From positions 62,001 to 126,000 of the IMG/VR virus record IMGVR_UViG_3300029267_004887: 64,000 bases of DNA. One strand, written 5' to 3'. Positions 49,776 to 58,303 of this stretch are shown here, piece by piece (the stretch's first letter is position 1; every line of letters begins with the position of its first letter). Under the pieces are notes generated by a model. That model did not search any database. It worked only from the letters and a program-made list of their open reading frames with translations, and was not told the DNA's origin. Position numbers and translations under genes: made by a program. This DNA is from a virus.

Positions 49776-50354
49776 ATGAATCGGATGGGTAAGAGGAATG
49801 ATGCAGGATCTTTGAGTAAGAAAAATAAAAATAGTAAGACTAAGAACAGTAAGACTAAGAACAATAAATCAAGAGACAAAGAGGAACGGATTGGCTTTTC
49901 CATGGGGGGCGAGATCGGAGGTCTTGGTGAGGTGGAGATGGCTTTGCCAATATTTCTTGACGACCGTTTGAGTCCTAAATGCAAGTTGTTGATGTGTGCT
50001 TTGATTTGTTATGTTGGTGAGCACAGAGTGCTTCGTCCTGAATATCAAAAGATGGTGAGAGCTTTTGGTATACCTGATTCAGAGTATAGTGATTTATTTG
50101 GTCAATTGTTAAAAGTCGGGCTGGTTAGAATAGCCAAAAATGCAGCCGGGGAGATTTGTCATTTTATGATAATGCCTGTAGCTAGAGCGTATGCTGATGA
50201 AGATGGTGTTTTGAAAGATCATACAGTTAAGTTTTTTCGTGATGCGGGGTATACGCATAGAATGGATCGGTTGATGCAGTGGAGGAAGTTTTCGGAGAGT
50301 GAGGAGGGGCCAGGGGAGCCGGATTGGTCGTTGATGCCGGAGCCTTTGGAGTAA
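49776..50354 (+). CDS. Winged-helix protein, paralogue 1 (replication initiator-like)
   Basis: 192 residues with a Lys/Asn/Ser-rich N-terminal tail (NKNSKTKNSKTKNNKSRDKE). 'VEMALPIFLDDRLSPKCKLL' (about 50-70) aligns with the opening of the two following genes, then 'MVRAFGIPDSEYSDLFGQLL KVGLVRI' is a helix-turn-helix ending. The C-terminal 60 residues resemble those of the 50791 gene ('DEDGVLKDHTVKFFRDAGYT HRMDRL'). The three genes are tandem paralogues. They precede the helicase loader, so an origin-binding/initiation role is likely (inference). Confidence 0.55.
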   Translation: MNRMGKRNDAGSLSKKNKNSKTKNSKTKNNKSRDKEERIGFSMGGEIGGLGEVEMALPIFLDDRLSPKCKLLMCALICYVGEHRVLRPEYQKMVRAFGIPDSEYSDLFGQLLKVGLVRIAKNAAGEICHFMIMPVARAYADEDGVLKDHTVKFFRDAGYTHRMDRLMQWRKFSESEEGPGEPDWSLMPEPLE

Positions 50355-50385
50355 TTTGATCATTTTTAGGGATTTGGATGATGTC

Positions 50386-50706
50386 ATGAGAAGTAATCAT
50401 TTTGGGATAAAAAGTCATTTGCGTTCATTGGAAGATAGTGAAAATACAAGACTTGATTTTGTGGTTTTTCCGTTGTCGATACTCGCAAATAAACGATTGA
50501 GTGTTAATGCTAGGTTGCTGTGGTGTGTGTTGAGTAAATTTTGTATTAGAAAGTCAGAGTGTACACCTACTGTTGAGATGCTGTCTGAGGAAATGGGTAT
50601 AGGCAGAAGAACAGTTTTTAAGAGCTTAGGACAACTGGTGCAAGCTGGTTTGGTTGTTAGAAAACAACGGTTTCGCAGAAGTACTATATACAAGTTGCGA
50701 ACATGA
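50386..50706 (+). CDS. Winged-helix protein, paralogue 2 (short form)
   Basis: 106 residues from ATG 50386. The compact HTH_36-type winged helix comprises 'VVFPLSILANKRLSVNARLL', 'CTPTVEMLSEEMGIGRRTVF' and 'LGQLVQAGLVVRKQRFRRST'. There is no C-terminal extension, unlike the neighbours. A candidate DNA-binding regulator or a competitor of the long paralogues. Confidence 0.6.
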   Translation: MRSNHFGIKSHLRSLEDSENTRLDFVVFPLSILANKRLSVNARLLWCVLSKFCIRKSECTPTVEMLSEEMGIGRRTVFKSLGQLVQAGLVVRKQRFRRSTIYKLRT

Positions 50707-50743
50707 TTATCTTGGTCGCATGGATACATTGAACGTGTGAACG

Positions 50744-50758
50744 TTTTGTTCATTTTTT
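50744..50758 (+). promoter_or_regulatory. TTTTGTTCATTTTTT element, promoter or terminator
   Basis: The 15-base element, also at 41156-41170, includes TTGTTC (50746-50751), with a poor GGCAAT box 17 bases on. TGAAC/GTTCA arms at 50738-50752 followed by T6 alternatively form a weak terminator. It lies in the 84-base gap before the 50791 gene. Confidence 0.3.
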
Positions 50759-50790
50759 ATTGGGTGATGGCAATCTAGGGAGAAAGTAAA

Positions 50791-52038
50791 ATGGCAATTG
50801 ATCATGATACAAAAAAAGATGAATCTTTTTTGAATTATAGCGAAGCTGAAAGTCTTGGTTTTATAAAATTTCCATTGCCAATATTGCTCGATGAACGGTT
50901 GGATTTTGTTGATAAAATATTGTGGTGTTTATTGTGTAGGTTTTGTGATGCTGAGGGGAAGTGTTACCCGAGTGTTGAACGGTTATCTGAAGGGTTGGGT
51001 TTAGAGAGACGATCAGTTTTTAGTCATTTGTTAAAACTGGAATCGGTTGGATTGCTTACTAGACAGAAACGGCAAGGCCGTTCGACTGTGTATGTCTTAC
51101 GAGCGTTGGGTCTTGTGTATGATGATCAACGTGGTTTTTTGAAAGATGAGGCGTTTGGGTCATTGTGTAATGTTGGAGAGTCTAACCGGATGAAGACGTT
51201 GTTACAGGACAGGGAGGTTCGGGTAAGAGAAAAGGTTTCAGGTGTGGCTGAATATGTGGGGGGTCGATTGACTACCGAGACAATTGTAAATGTGGCTACG
51301 GAAATGGGTGCTGACGTAACCATGGTGGATACAGACAAGGTCAAAAGGATGGCTACAGAGATGGCTACAGAGGTGGTCACAGGGGAAGTTCTTGGGGAGG
51401 TTAGGGGGATGTGTCAGAAGACGTTCAGGAAAGATTCAGAAGAAGAGTTCGAGGATGAGGATTTCGAGGATGAGGATTTCGAGGATGAGGATTCTGAGGA
51501 TGAGGATTCTGAGGAAAAATTTGAGCGGTTAATGGGTGCTGTTAATGATAATTTGAGGAGTTCGAAAAAAGCTGCAAAAAAACGTGTGGAATCGCGGATA
51601 AAAAGACAATCCGATGCTGAGTTTCAGGAGTCGGTTCGAAGATATAAACAGAAAAAGAAAATGGAAAAACCTTTAAATGTAAGGGATGTAGAGACTGCTT
51701 GGATGATCGAGGTTCGGAAAATATGGCCAAATAATATTTCCCTGACTGCTCCATGGACATTGGCGAACAAAGGTATTGCAAAAAGGTTTATCAGGCTATA
51801 TGGTGCTGAGTGTACCATCGATACTTTAACGGGTATCATTCAAAACTGGGATGAATATGTTGAGCGATACGGAATAACCGGGTATCCTAATCTTAGGGTT
51901 ATTTCGGGTTATTCTGAGACATGGTTCTCAGAATTTGAGCTGGGTAACAAGCAGCCAATGACACCGAAGGAGAAAGCCCTGTCAGAGAGGGAATATGATG
52001 AAAAGAACAGTGCAAAACAAAAAGAGGTCATATTCTGA
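50791..52038 (+). CDS. Winged-helix replication initiator-like protein, paralogue 3 (long form)
   Basis: 415 residues with an AGGGAGAAAG ribosome site. Residues 22-110 are the same winged helix ('IKFPLPILLDERLDFVDKIL', 'CYPSVERLSEGLGLERRSVF'). A linker at 210-250 contains five near-identical acidic pentapeptide repeats (FEDED/SEDED type). Residues 290-395 form a separate helical domain ('WTLANKGIAKRFIRLYGAEC TIDTLTGIIQNWDEYVERYG'). It overlaps the helicase loader gene and probably recruits it to the origin (inference). Initiators with acidic linkers are known in phages and plasmids. Confidence 0.6.
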   Translation: MAIDHDTKKDESFLNYSEAESLGFIKFPLPILLDERLDFVDKILWCLLCRFCDAEGKCYPSVERLSEGLGLERRSVFSHLLKLESVGLLTRQKRQGRSTVYVLRALGLVYDDQRGFLKDEAFGSLCNVGESNRMKTLLQDREVRVREKVSGVAEYVGGRLTTETIVNVATEMGADVTMVDTDKVKRMATEMATEVVTGEVLGEVRGMCQKTFRKDSEEEFEDEDFEDEDFEDEDSEDEDSEEKFERLMGAVNDNLRSSKKAAKKRVESRIKRQSDAEFQESVRRYKQKKKMEKPLNVRDVETAWMIEVRKIWPNNISLTAPWTLANKGIAKRFIRLYGAECTIDTLTGIIQNWDEYVERYGITGYPNLRVISGYSETWFSEFELGNKQPMTPKEKALSEREYDEKNSAKQKEVIF

Positions 52039-52651
52039 TGGTGAGCGGAGAAGGCTTACACAAGGCTCACTGGAAAGAATGCATTTGCCGTCTAGGTTTT
52101 GGAATGTAATGTTTGATCGGATCACGAATGAAGGTGAATGTAGAAAAATGATAGAAACCTATGTGCGCAAAATAGGAAAAGCGATGCTCAAGGGGTATGG
52201 TATGGTGTTGTGGGGGGCTAATGGTGTGGGTAAAACAGCTGCTGCTGCGTATATTTTGAAAGAGGCTAGAAGAAGGGGAAAAACTGGTTTATTCATAACG
52301 GTGAGTCAATACATACGAGATAGTATGGAAAAGTCGCGATTTGATGAGAGCTTTACAATGGATCAACGGGCTAGGTCAGTAAATATGCTAGTGTTAGATG
52401 ATCTTGGAAAGGAATTTCGTAATTCGACGGTGCCCAAGCATACTATTGAAGGGATGCTGGAGGATTTACTTAGAGAGAGATCTTCAAATTTGAGATCAAC
52501 GATAATTACATCAAATTTGAGTCCAAAACAGCTTACTGAGGCTTATGGTTGTTCGTTTTATGAAGTGATTCGAGAAACGAGTCCCCTGGTGCAGATGCTT
52601 GGCCTGTCCCACAGGGACACGGGAAAAGATGATTTGGTTCAGTTTTTTTAA
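51995..52651 (+). CDS. DnaC/IstB-type AAA+ helicase loader
   Basis: 218 residues, overlapping the previous gene by 44 bases, with an AGAGAGGG ribosome site. GANGVGKT at 74-81 is the Walker A and 'VNMLVLDDLGKEF' near 130 the Walker B with its DD pair. 'STIITSNLSPKQL' near 170 is the sensor 1 region, followed by a C-terminal 'ETSPLVQMLGLSHRDTG' region. These are the features of DnaC-type loaders, which place the replicative helicase on DNA. The N-terminal part binds the helicase in this family. It precedes the DnaB-type gene at 53023. Confidence 0.75.
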   Translation: MMKRTVQNKKRSYSDGERRRLTQGSLERMHLPSRFWNVMFDRITNEGECRKMIETYVRKIGKAMLKGYGMVLWGANGVGKTAAAAYILKEARRRGKTGLFITVSQYIRDSMEKSRFDESFTMDQRARSVNMLVLDDLGKEFRNSTVPKHTIEGMLEDLLRERSSNLRSTIITSNLSPKQLTEAYGCSFYEVIRETSPLVQMLGLSHRDTGKDDLVQFF

Positions 52652-52687
52652 TTGGCAACAGAAGATTACACAACGGGAGAAGTTTAG

Positions 52688-52999
52688 GTGATCAAATGTC
52701 ATATTTGTCAAAAGAAATTTACTCAAAAAGATGTTGCAGTACGGATGATTTTAGAAGTGGTGTCCCGGAAGGATCATGATGGTACGGATCCTGCTTACTG
52801 GGAAGATGTTCACGATTGGGGTCTTCTTCATATTGTGCATTTGAAGTGTGCAGTGAATGCACTGGAGAAGGGGGAACCTTTCGAGTATGGCGATGAGCTG
52901 AGCGAGCTACCACTAGAGGATATGGAACGGGATTTGCGAGATATGGTTGATCCGATTCCCTTCCAGCCTCTGTTGCGAATAGTACACGGCGGCAAATAA
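52688..52999 (+). CDS. Zinc-finger small protein
   Basis: 103 residues with a GTG start and GGGAGAAG ribosome site. 'IKCHICQKKFTQKD' at 2-15 is a C-x2-C knuckle that may pair with a later His/Cys ('HIVHLKCAVNALEKG'). The C-terminal part is acidic ('GDELSELPLEDMERDLRDMV'). Function is unknown; the position between loader and helicase suggests a replication accessory. Confidence 0.5.
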   Translation: MIKCHICQKKFTQKDVAVRMILEVVSRKDHDGTDPAYWEDVHDWGLLHIVHLKCAVNALEKGEPFEYGDELSELPLEDMERDLRDMVDPIPFQPLLRIVHGGK

Positions 53000-53022
53000 A
53001 ATAGAATATCTGAGGCGTAAAA

Positions 53023-54309
53023 ATGGACTTGGATTTGAGTTTGTTGAGTGCCGTTGTTCGTAATGAGGGGGATTACTTTCTAGCCAAACGGGATGGTATC
53101 ATTACGACGATGTTGGAGGGGGTTGCCATTGGGGGATGGGAATTCATCGAGGATCATGTACTCCAATATGGCAAGGTTCCGTCTGAAGAATTTTTTTCGG
53201 CTAAGACCGGTATTGAGCTGGATGATCCCCCCGAAGATACGGCAATTCTTATTAACGATCTCAAGGATCGGGTGTTATGGAATAAGCTGAAAGCAGCACA
53301 TGAGAGCAGTAGTGAATTTCTGGGGGACAACTGTCCAAAGAAAGCATTGGACGTTTTGCAGAAAGCGGTCCAGCTTGCTTATTCAGAGGGTATCGCGGGT
53401 GGCAAGATTGGAAACCTGTTGTCACTGGGTGATGAGGTTGTAGAGTATTATGATCGAATAAAAAATGGTGAGAGGGGTATATCGTCACCATGGCAAGCGA
53501 TGTCGGATATGACACAGGGATGGTGGGGTGGAGATTTTGTTGTTTTTGTTGCGAGGATGTCTGTAGGCAAAACTTTTGCGATGTTGATGCTGGCGTTGAC
53601 GGCGTGGCTAGAGGGGAAGAAGGTCTTGTTCGTCGGTACAGAGATGACACGTATGAAGCTGGCTTTTCGTTTTTATGCGTTGCATTTGAAGTTGCCGTAC
53701 AACGAATTTCGTAAGGGGCAGCTGGGCACGCTTCAAGAAAGCAAGATGCGAGAGTCTATTGAGAATCTTTCAAAGGAAGATGGAATCGATGTTGTTGGGG
53801 ATGATTTTAATGCGGAGATAAAAGAAATTGAGTTGGCTGTTGAACAAGTTCGGCCAGATATATTGTTTGTTGATGGTCTTTACCTCGTAAAGAATTTGGG
53901 CAAAAGTCGTCACGAGAGGGTGTCTAACACGGCGGATGATTTGACGAGATTGGCCAAGCGTCACGATATACCAGTGATTGCCAGCACTCAGTTCAACCGG
54001 GATGTGGCTAGTAATAGCAGGACATCTGTGGATGCTGCGAATGTTGGGATTACGGATGTCATCGGGTGGAATTGCTCTGTGATGTTTGCGTTATTTCAAA
54101 CAGAAGATATGAAGGAAGATAAAATCATGGGTTTTCGTCCTTTGAAATTACGGGAGGGGGAGGGACATGATTTTTTCTCTAAATGGGATTTTGGTACTAT
54201 GGATTTTTCGCAAGATGACATAGATACGACGGGGGATTTCCAGGATGGTGATTATGATTATGTTCCTGAGTCAGAGGATGGAGAGGACGACGACGACACG
54301 TTGTTCTAG
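53023..54309 (+). CDS. DnaB-type replicative helicase
   Basis: 428 residues. Walker A ARMSVGKTF at 177-185, 'LFVGTEMTRMKLAFRFYALH' near 205 and 'RPDILFVDGLYLVKNLGKSR' near 275 (Walker B with FVDG) are DnaB/RecA-type helicase motifs; 'PVIASTQFNRDV' near 320 is a DnaB-type motif H3/H4 region. The N-terminal 150 residues are helical and may bind primase or loader. It unwinds the fork 5'-3' (family knowledge). The C-terminal tail is highly acidic (DGDYDYVPESEDGEDDDDTL). Confidence 0.8.
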   Translation: MDLDLSLLSAVVRNEGDYFLAKRDGIITTMLEGVAIGGWEFIEDHVLQYGKVPSEEFFSAKTGIELDDPPEDTAILINDLKDRVLWNKLKAAHESSSEFLGDNCPKKALDVLQKAVQLAYSEGIAGGKIGNLLSLGDEVVEYYDRIKNGERGISSPWQAMSDMTQGWWGGDFVVFVARMSVGKTFAMLMLALTAWLEGKKVLFVGTEMTRMKLAFRFYALHLKLPYNEFRKGQLGTLQESKMRESIENLSKEDGIDVVGDDFNAEIKEIELAVEQVRPDILFVDGLYLVKNLGKSRHERVSNTADDLTRLAKRHDIPVIASTQFNRDVASNSRTSVDAANVGITDVIGWNCSVMFALFQTEDMKEDKIMGFRPLKLREGEGHDFFSKWDFGTMDFSQDDIDTTGDFQDGDYDYVPESEDGEDDDDTLF

Positions 54310-54315
54310 GGTTGG

Positions 54316-55353
54316 TTGAATTCGGCGGATGCCAGAGAGCTGTTAGAGAGGCTAGGGTGTCGTAGGATACGTGTTTCCGGTGGTGAGATCATGTGTTCGT
54401 GTCCCTTTCCTGAAAGCCATTCACGAGGGGATCGTCGCCCATCTTTTTCTTCGGCTATAAACAGTGAAGGGGGTAGTCCGTATTTCTGTTTTGCGTGTCA
54501 TGCGTCTGGTACATTAGAGGGGTTGGCCGTGGGAAATGGCCATGTTGATCTTGTGCCGGATTGGAAGCCCAAAAGGGTGCAGAATAGATCGTGGTTGAGT
54601 GTACCGTCTACGAATGCTGGTAAATTTCGCCATTTGTACAAGCAGAAGCGAAAACCTGTTTTGTTCAAGGATGACTATCTGGAGCCGTTTACAGGCGTTC
54701 TGTCGGGTTATTTTAAGAGGCGAGGTATATTACTAGAAACTGCGAGAGCGTGGGAGCTGGGGCTCGACAAGTGGAATCAGAGGGCGATTATACCAGTTAG
54801 GGATTATGAGGGCAGGCTGGCCTTGGTGATTGGTAGAGATGTCACGGGTAAGTCTTATGTGAAATACAGCAATTATGTGCTCGACCGAAAAAATAAGCGG
54901 ATGGTGCCGTTTATCGATCACAGTAGGGAAGATGATTTCATTTCACCATTGAAGAGTTATGTCCTGTACGGCGAGCACAAGGCGTGGAGGGTGGCTCACG
55001 GTGAGTCTGATAGGTGTAGTGACGATTTGGTAGTGGTTGAGGGTGCGCTTGATACTCTTATGTTGTGGCAGTATGGCTGGAATGCTGTGGCTATTCTCGG
55101 ATCAAAGCCCAGTGATGTTCAGATTGAAAAGTTGATTACTTTGGTGCCACGAAAGAAGAAGCTTATCGTCATGGGGGATGGCGATAAGGCGGGTAGAATG
55201 ATGACCGAGGAGTTGGGAAGGAAAATCGGAGGCAGGATACCTGTTTTCGACGCAAAGATGGGTGATGGAAAAGATCCTGGAGAGTCAACCAAAGACGAAA
55301 TAGCTGACTTAATCAGCAGGTGTTGTTTTGTTGGGTTGACGGTTTCTGGGTGA
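54316..55353 (+). CDS. DnaG-type primase with zinc finger and Toprim
   Basis: 345 residues from TTG 54316, 6 bases after the helicase stop; the start has only a weak ribosome site. CxCPFPESH at 27-35 and 'FCFACHASG' at 57-65 form the CHC2 zinc finger; 'DDLVVVEGALDTLMLWQYGW' near 240 and 'LIVMGDGDKAGRMM' near 280 are Toprim motifs I-III. It makes RNA primers for the helicase-coupled fork. The core has all expected zinc and Toprim acidic residues, so an active primase is likely. Confidence 0.8.
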   Translation: MNSADARELLERLGCRRIRVSGGEIMCSCPFPESHSRGDRRPSFSSAINSEGGSPYFCFACHASGTLEGLAVGNGHVDLVPDWKPKRVQNRSWLSVPSTNAGKFRHLYKQKRKPVLFKDDYLEPFTGVLSGYFKRRGILLETARAWELGLDKWNQRAIIPVRDYEGRLALVIGRDVTGKSYVKYSNYVLDRKNKRMVPFIDHSREDDFISPLKSYVLYGEHKAWRVAHGESDRCSDDLVVVEGALDTLMLWQYGWNAVAILGSKPSDVQIEKLITLVPRKKKLIVMGDGDKAGRMMTEELGRKIGGRIPVFDAKMGDGKDPGESTKDEIADLISRCCFVGLTVSG

Positions 55354-55447
55354 TCGATTAGGTTTGATTCAACGTCCCAGCAAAAAGGGATAAACATAGT
55401 GGCCTAAATGGGTCCAAAATGAGTGCGAGTAGCACGAGGAGGAAATC

Positions 55448-56143
55448 ATGGCTGAATGGTACAAGAGAAATCCCGATCAAGGTGATATTGACAGTGCAAA
55501 GAAGGAGAGTCAGTCAAAGTCTGCTCGACGTTTCTATCTAAAGGAAAAAGAGTCGAAGCATGTTGTGTTTTTGGATGACGAAGTTTTTTCGGTCTGGGAG
55601 CATAATCCGGTTATTAATGGTAGTGAGTTTTGGCATTTTTTCACTTGTCGAAAAGGGGTTGATCCGTCGGATCCAGTGTGTCCTATGTGTGCGGCTGGAA
55701 TAGCTAGGACGTATACAGGGTATTTGACGATTTTGGACAACACAGGATGGAAAAACAAAAAAGGCGATATTATAAAAAACAATCGTCAATTGTTTCCGAT
55801 GACGCTTAAGAGCTTAGAGCGATACAATGTCATCAAAGCAAAGAAGACAAGTTTGGTTGGTGCACGTTTTGAGTTAACGAGAACATCAAAGGATGCATTG
55901 AAACTTGGAGACATGTGGGATTTTGAAACTTACGTCAAACCGTTTGAGGATGAACAATTCTGGTTTGACAGTAAAATTCAGAACAAGAAACTTCCGCCAG
56001 AGCCGTTCGATTACATGGAGGTACTGAAGCCTCTTTCGTCTGAAGAAATGAGGATGGTATTAGATGGTGTGGTGCTAAGAGGCAAAAAGGGCGAGGATGA
56101 CACAGGAACCGAGGGTGGTGGAGACGAGGACGAGTTGTATTGA
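55448..56143 (+). CDS. Single-stranded DNA-binding protein (gp32-like candidate)
   Basis: 231 residues with a GAGGAGG ribosome site. 'RFYLKEKESKHVVFLDDEVF' near 28-48 is a typical opening of phage ssDNA-binding proteins; 'EFWHFFTCRKG...CPMCAAG' near 60-85 places His and three Cys as in the zinc site of T4 gp32. The C-terminus is acidic (GEDDTGTEGGGDEDELY), as expected for protein-partner contacts. It protects ssDNA during replication and recombination. The gap before it (95 bases) may hold its own promoter. Confidence 0.65.
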   Translation: MAEWYKRNPDQGDIDSAKKESQSKSARRFYLKEKESKHVVFLDDEVFSVWEHNPVINGSEFWHFFTCRKGVDPSDPVCPMCAAGIARTYTGYLTILDNTGWKNKKGDIIKNNRQLFPMTLKSLERYNVIKAKKTSLVGARFELTRTSKDALKLGDMWDFETYVKPFEDEQFWFDSKIQNKKLPPEPFDYMEVLKPLSSEEMRMVLDGVVLRGKKGEDDTGTEGGGDEDELY

Positions 56144-56178
56144 TTGTGGTGTAGGATCTAAGAGAAAGAAGATTAAGG

Positions 56179-57531
56179 ATGCATGTCAAGATTGCGGATT
56201 GGGCGTGGTTTTCATTAAGCGAATTTCCAGCCAGTAAGCTTTCAATGTTAAAGCGAGAATTAACCGTCAAACCACGGCGCACGAGTGTTCATCAAAAAGT
56301 AGATCCTGAGCCAATAAAATTGTATCGAGAGAGCAGGGGGCACATAGGTGTGCCCCGCTCTTTCTTTACTCAACAGGTGGCATTATCAGGAAGGAAACAT
56401 CACATAGATGATCAGACGTCAGTCGGGCGGGAGCTGGATATAAAGTTTAATGGTGAGTTGAAGGAAGATCAAAAGAGAGGAATGGCAAAGGTTATCGAGG
56501 ACAGGGATAGTGGCAGTTATGGTGGTATTATTCAGGCAGCTCCAGGATGGGGAAAAACTGTAGCGGCGTTAGGTGTATGGAGTGCATTCAACACTACGGC
56601 TGTGGTGTTGGTACAAAAAGAATTTTTATTAAATCAGTGGGTGAAGCGGATTGAGCAGTTCATGCCAGATGCTTGTATTGGTATAATTCAAAAAGACAAG
56701 TGTGAATACGGGGAGGATTTTGACATAACTGTGGCGATGCTTCAGACGTTGTCAAGGCGTATGGCAGAATATCCTGATGACATGTGGAGTAGCTTTGGTT
56801 TGTTGATAAGTGATGAGTGCCATCGTGTTTCAGCTCCAAGCTGGGTGAGTATAGCTCCTAATTTTAGAGCACGTTATCGTTTGGGTTTGTCAGCAACCCC
56901 ACGTCGAAAAGATGGAACAGAGGATGTGTTCCTCTTGCATTTGGGGAATATTATTTATCGGTCCAGGGCAAGGCGGGTAGTGCCTAGATTGAGAAGGATT
57001 TTCACTTCATTCAAGCCAACAAAAACAAGAACTTTTGATTTGGATAGAATGAGTAGAGAGATTCAGTTGAGGCACATTTGCAAGAGCCCAGTCAGAAATG
57101 ATCTGATAATATCAGAGGCGTTGAAGGCGATTGGGGCGGGACGGAAGATTATGGTGTTGAGTGAGAGAAGAAATCATTTGGAGATTTTGAAAGAGAAATT
57201 TGATGGTTTGAAAATGGAGAAAATTACGTCTGATTTCTATGTTGGTGGGATGAAACAATCGGCTTTGGATGAGGCGGAAAAAGCTGACATACTGTTTTGT
57301 ACTTATCAGATGACGAAAGAGGCTTTGGATATTCCAGCTCTTGATACTGTTTTTCTTACGACTCCAGTTGGCGATGTGGAGCAGGCGGTGGGCCGTATTA
57401 TGCGGGAATATGAGGGCAAGAAGAATCCGATAATAACGGATTTCATTGATGAGCATGTATCCAGGTTTGCACAGGCGTGGAACACGAGAAAAAGGTTCTA
57501 CATCAAAGAGGGTATGTTCAAAGACAAATAG
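56179..57531 (+). CDS. SF2 DEAD/DEAH-type helicase (UvsW/XPB-like)
   Basis: 450 residues. Walker A APGWGKT at 121-127, DECH at 213-216, 'LGLSATPRRKDGTED' near 235 (motif III) and 'FLTTPVGDVEQAVGRIMRE' near 395 (motif VI) define an SF2 helicase with both RecA-like lobes. The composition of motif Ia-Ib and the XPB-like 'QKEFLLNQW' suggest the UvsW/XPB class. It likely remodels recombination intermediates alongside the recombinase. Next gene starts 22 bases after. Confidence 0.8.
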   Translation: MHVKIADWAWFSLSEFPASKLSMLKRELTVKPRRTSVHQKVDPEPIKLYRESRGHIGVPRSFFTQQVALSGRKHHIDDQTSVGRELDIKFNGELKEDQKRGMAKVIEDRDSGSYGGIIQAAPGWGKTVAALGVWSAFNTTAVVLVQKEFLLNQWVKRIEQFMPDACIGIIQKDKCEYGEDFDITVAMLQTLSRRMAEYPDDMWSSFGLLISDECHRVSAPSWVSIAPNFRARYRLGLSATPRRKDGTEDVFLLHLGNIIYRSRARRVVPRLRRIFTSFKPTKTRTFDLDRMSREIQLRHICKSPVRNDLIISEALKAIGAGRKIMVLSERRNHLEILKEKFDGLKMEKITSDFYVGGMKQSALDEAEKADILFCTYQMTKEALDIPALDTVFLTTPVGDVEQAVGRIMREYEGKKNPIITDFIDEHVSRFAQAWNTRKRFYIKEGMFKDK

Positions 57532-57553
57532 TCCAGAAAGGATTGGATCGAAA

Positions 57554-58285
57554 ATGGTTGAAAAAAGGGAGTTTTATAAGTGGATACGTGAACAGCAATA
57601 CAGAGATGATGCTGTTGGATGGTTTGGTCGATGGTGTAAGAGAATTTTTTTGAAGACAGAGTCTTTTGAGCCTTTTGCGGATAAAATCAATGCATGGCTT
57701 TCTTTTATTAAAGATCATGCGAAGAAAAACAAGGCCATGGTGTCTTCTGTTTTTTTAACTGCTTGGAAGGAGTTTGAGAGTGAGGAGTTGGTTGTTGATT
57801 CCACAGAGCCAGAGTCTTCTGATGTCATGGTGGTTAGATCTACGATTGCGAATTTGAATAAAGTCATAAAAGGCAATCATGAGAGTGGGGAATTTGAAAA
57901 AGAAGAAGAGATTTCTGTTACAAAATTCAAAGGTCCTACGGCGACGGTAGGTGTTCGTCAGAGGATAACCATATCTCATCGTAGCGATTGGTTTCAGCTG
58001 GGTGTGATGTTGTCGGTACCTTGCTATCCCGAGGAGATAGAGAAAGCTTTTGAGTTTGCTGACAAGTGGGTGACAGAGCGGATTCGACGAGAGGAGCAGG
58101 GTATTCGGGGTAATGGTGTGCCGGAAAAGCTGGAAGAGGAGTATGAGGAGGTTCAGAAGTCAGATACAGTAATAGGGCAGGTTGAAGGTGATGGCAAGGG
58201 GGATGAAAAGGTAGAAACAGAAATTGAGGAGTCGTCTGATTTCAAGCTGGAATCTCCAGGTGAGTCGGAAGATTTTGGTATATAG
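57554..58285 (+). CDS. YozE/SAM-like N-terminal phage protein
   Basis: 243 residues from ATG 57554; longer frames would overlap the helicase. Residues 5-45 ('FYKWIREQQYRDDAVGWFGR', 'WLSFIKDHAKKN') resemble the YozE SAM-like fold ('sFy.Wl..Q..RdD..G.'). Residues 130-200 ('ATVGVRQRITISHRSDWFQL GVMLSVPCYPEEI') form a compact beta-alpha module frequent in phage proteins of unknown role. The acidic C-terminal 45 residues end the protein. It may assist recombination or replication, given its neighbours. Confidence 0.55.
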   Translation: MVEKREFYKWIREQQYRDDAVGWFGRWCKRIFLKTESFEPFADKINAWLSFIKDHAKKNKAMVSSVFLTAWKEFESEELVVDSTEPESSDVMVVRSTIANLNKVIKGNHESGEFEKEEEISVTKFKGPTATVGVRQRITISHRSDWFQLGVMLSVPCYPEEIEKAFEFADKWVTERIRREEQGIRGNGVPEKLEEEYEEVQKSDTVIGQVEGDGKGDEKVETEIEESSDFKLESPGESEDFGI

Positions 58286-58303
58286 AAAACAGGAGACGAC
58301 GAG

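Noticed and set aside
55364-55394. Promoter TTGATT-N19-GATAAA before the ssDNA-binding gene
   Set aside because: Spacing of 19 and weak -10; plausible but not strong enough to list as a feature.
57446-57553. 5' extension of the YozE-like gene
   Set aside because: The extension is the shadow of the helicase C-terminus in another frame; ATG 57554 gives the domain start.
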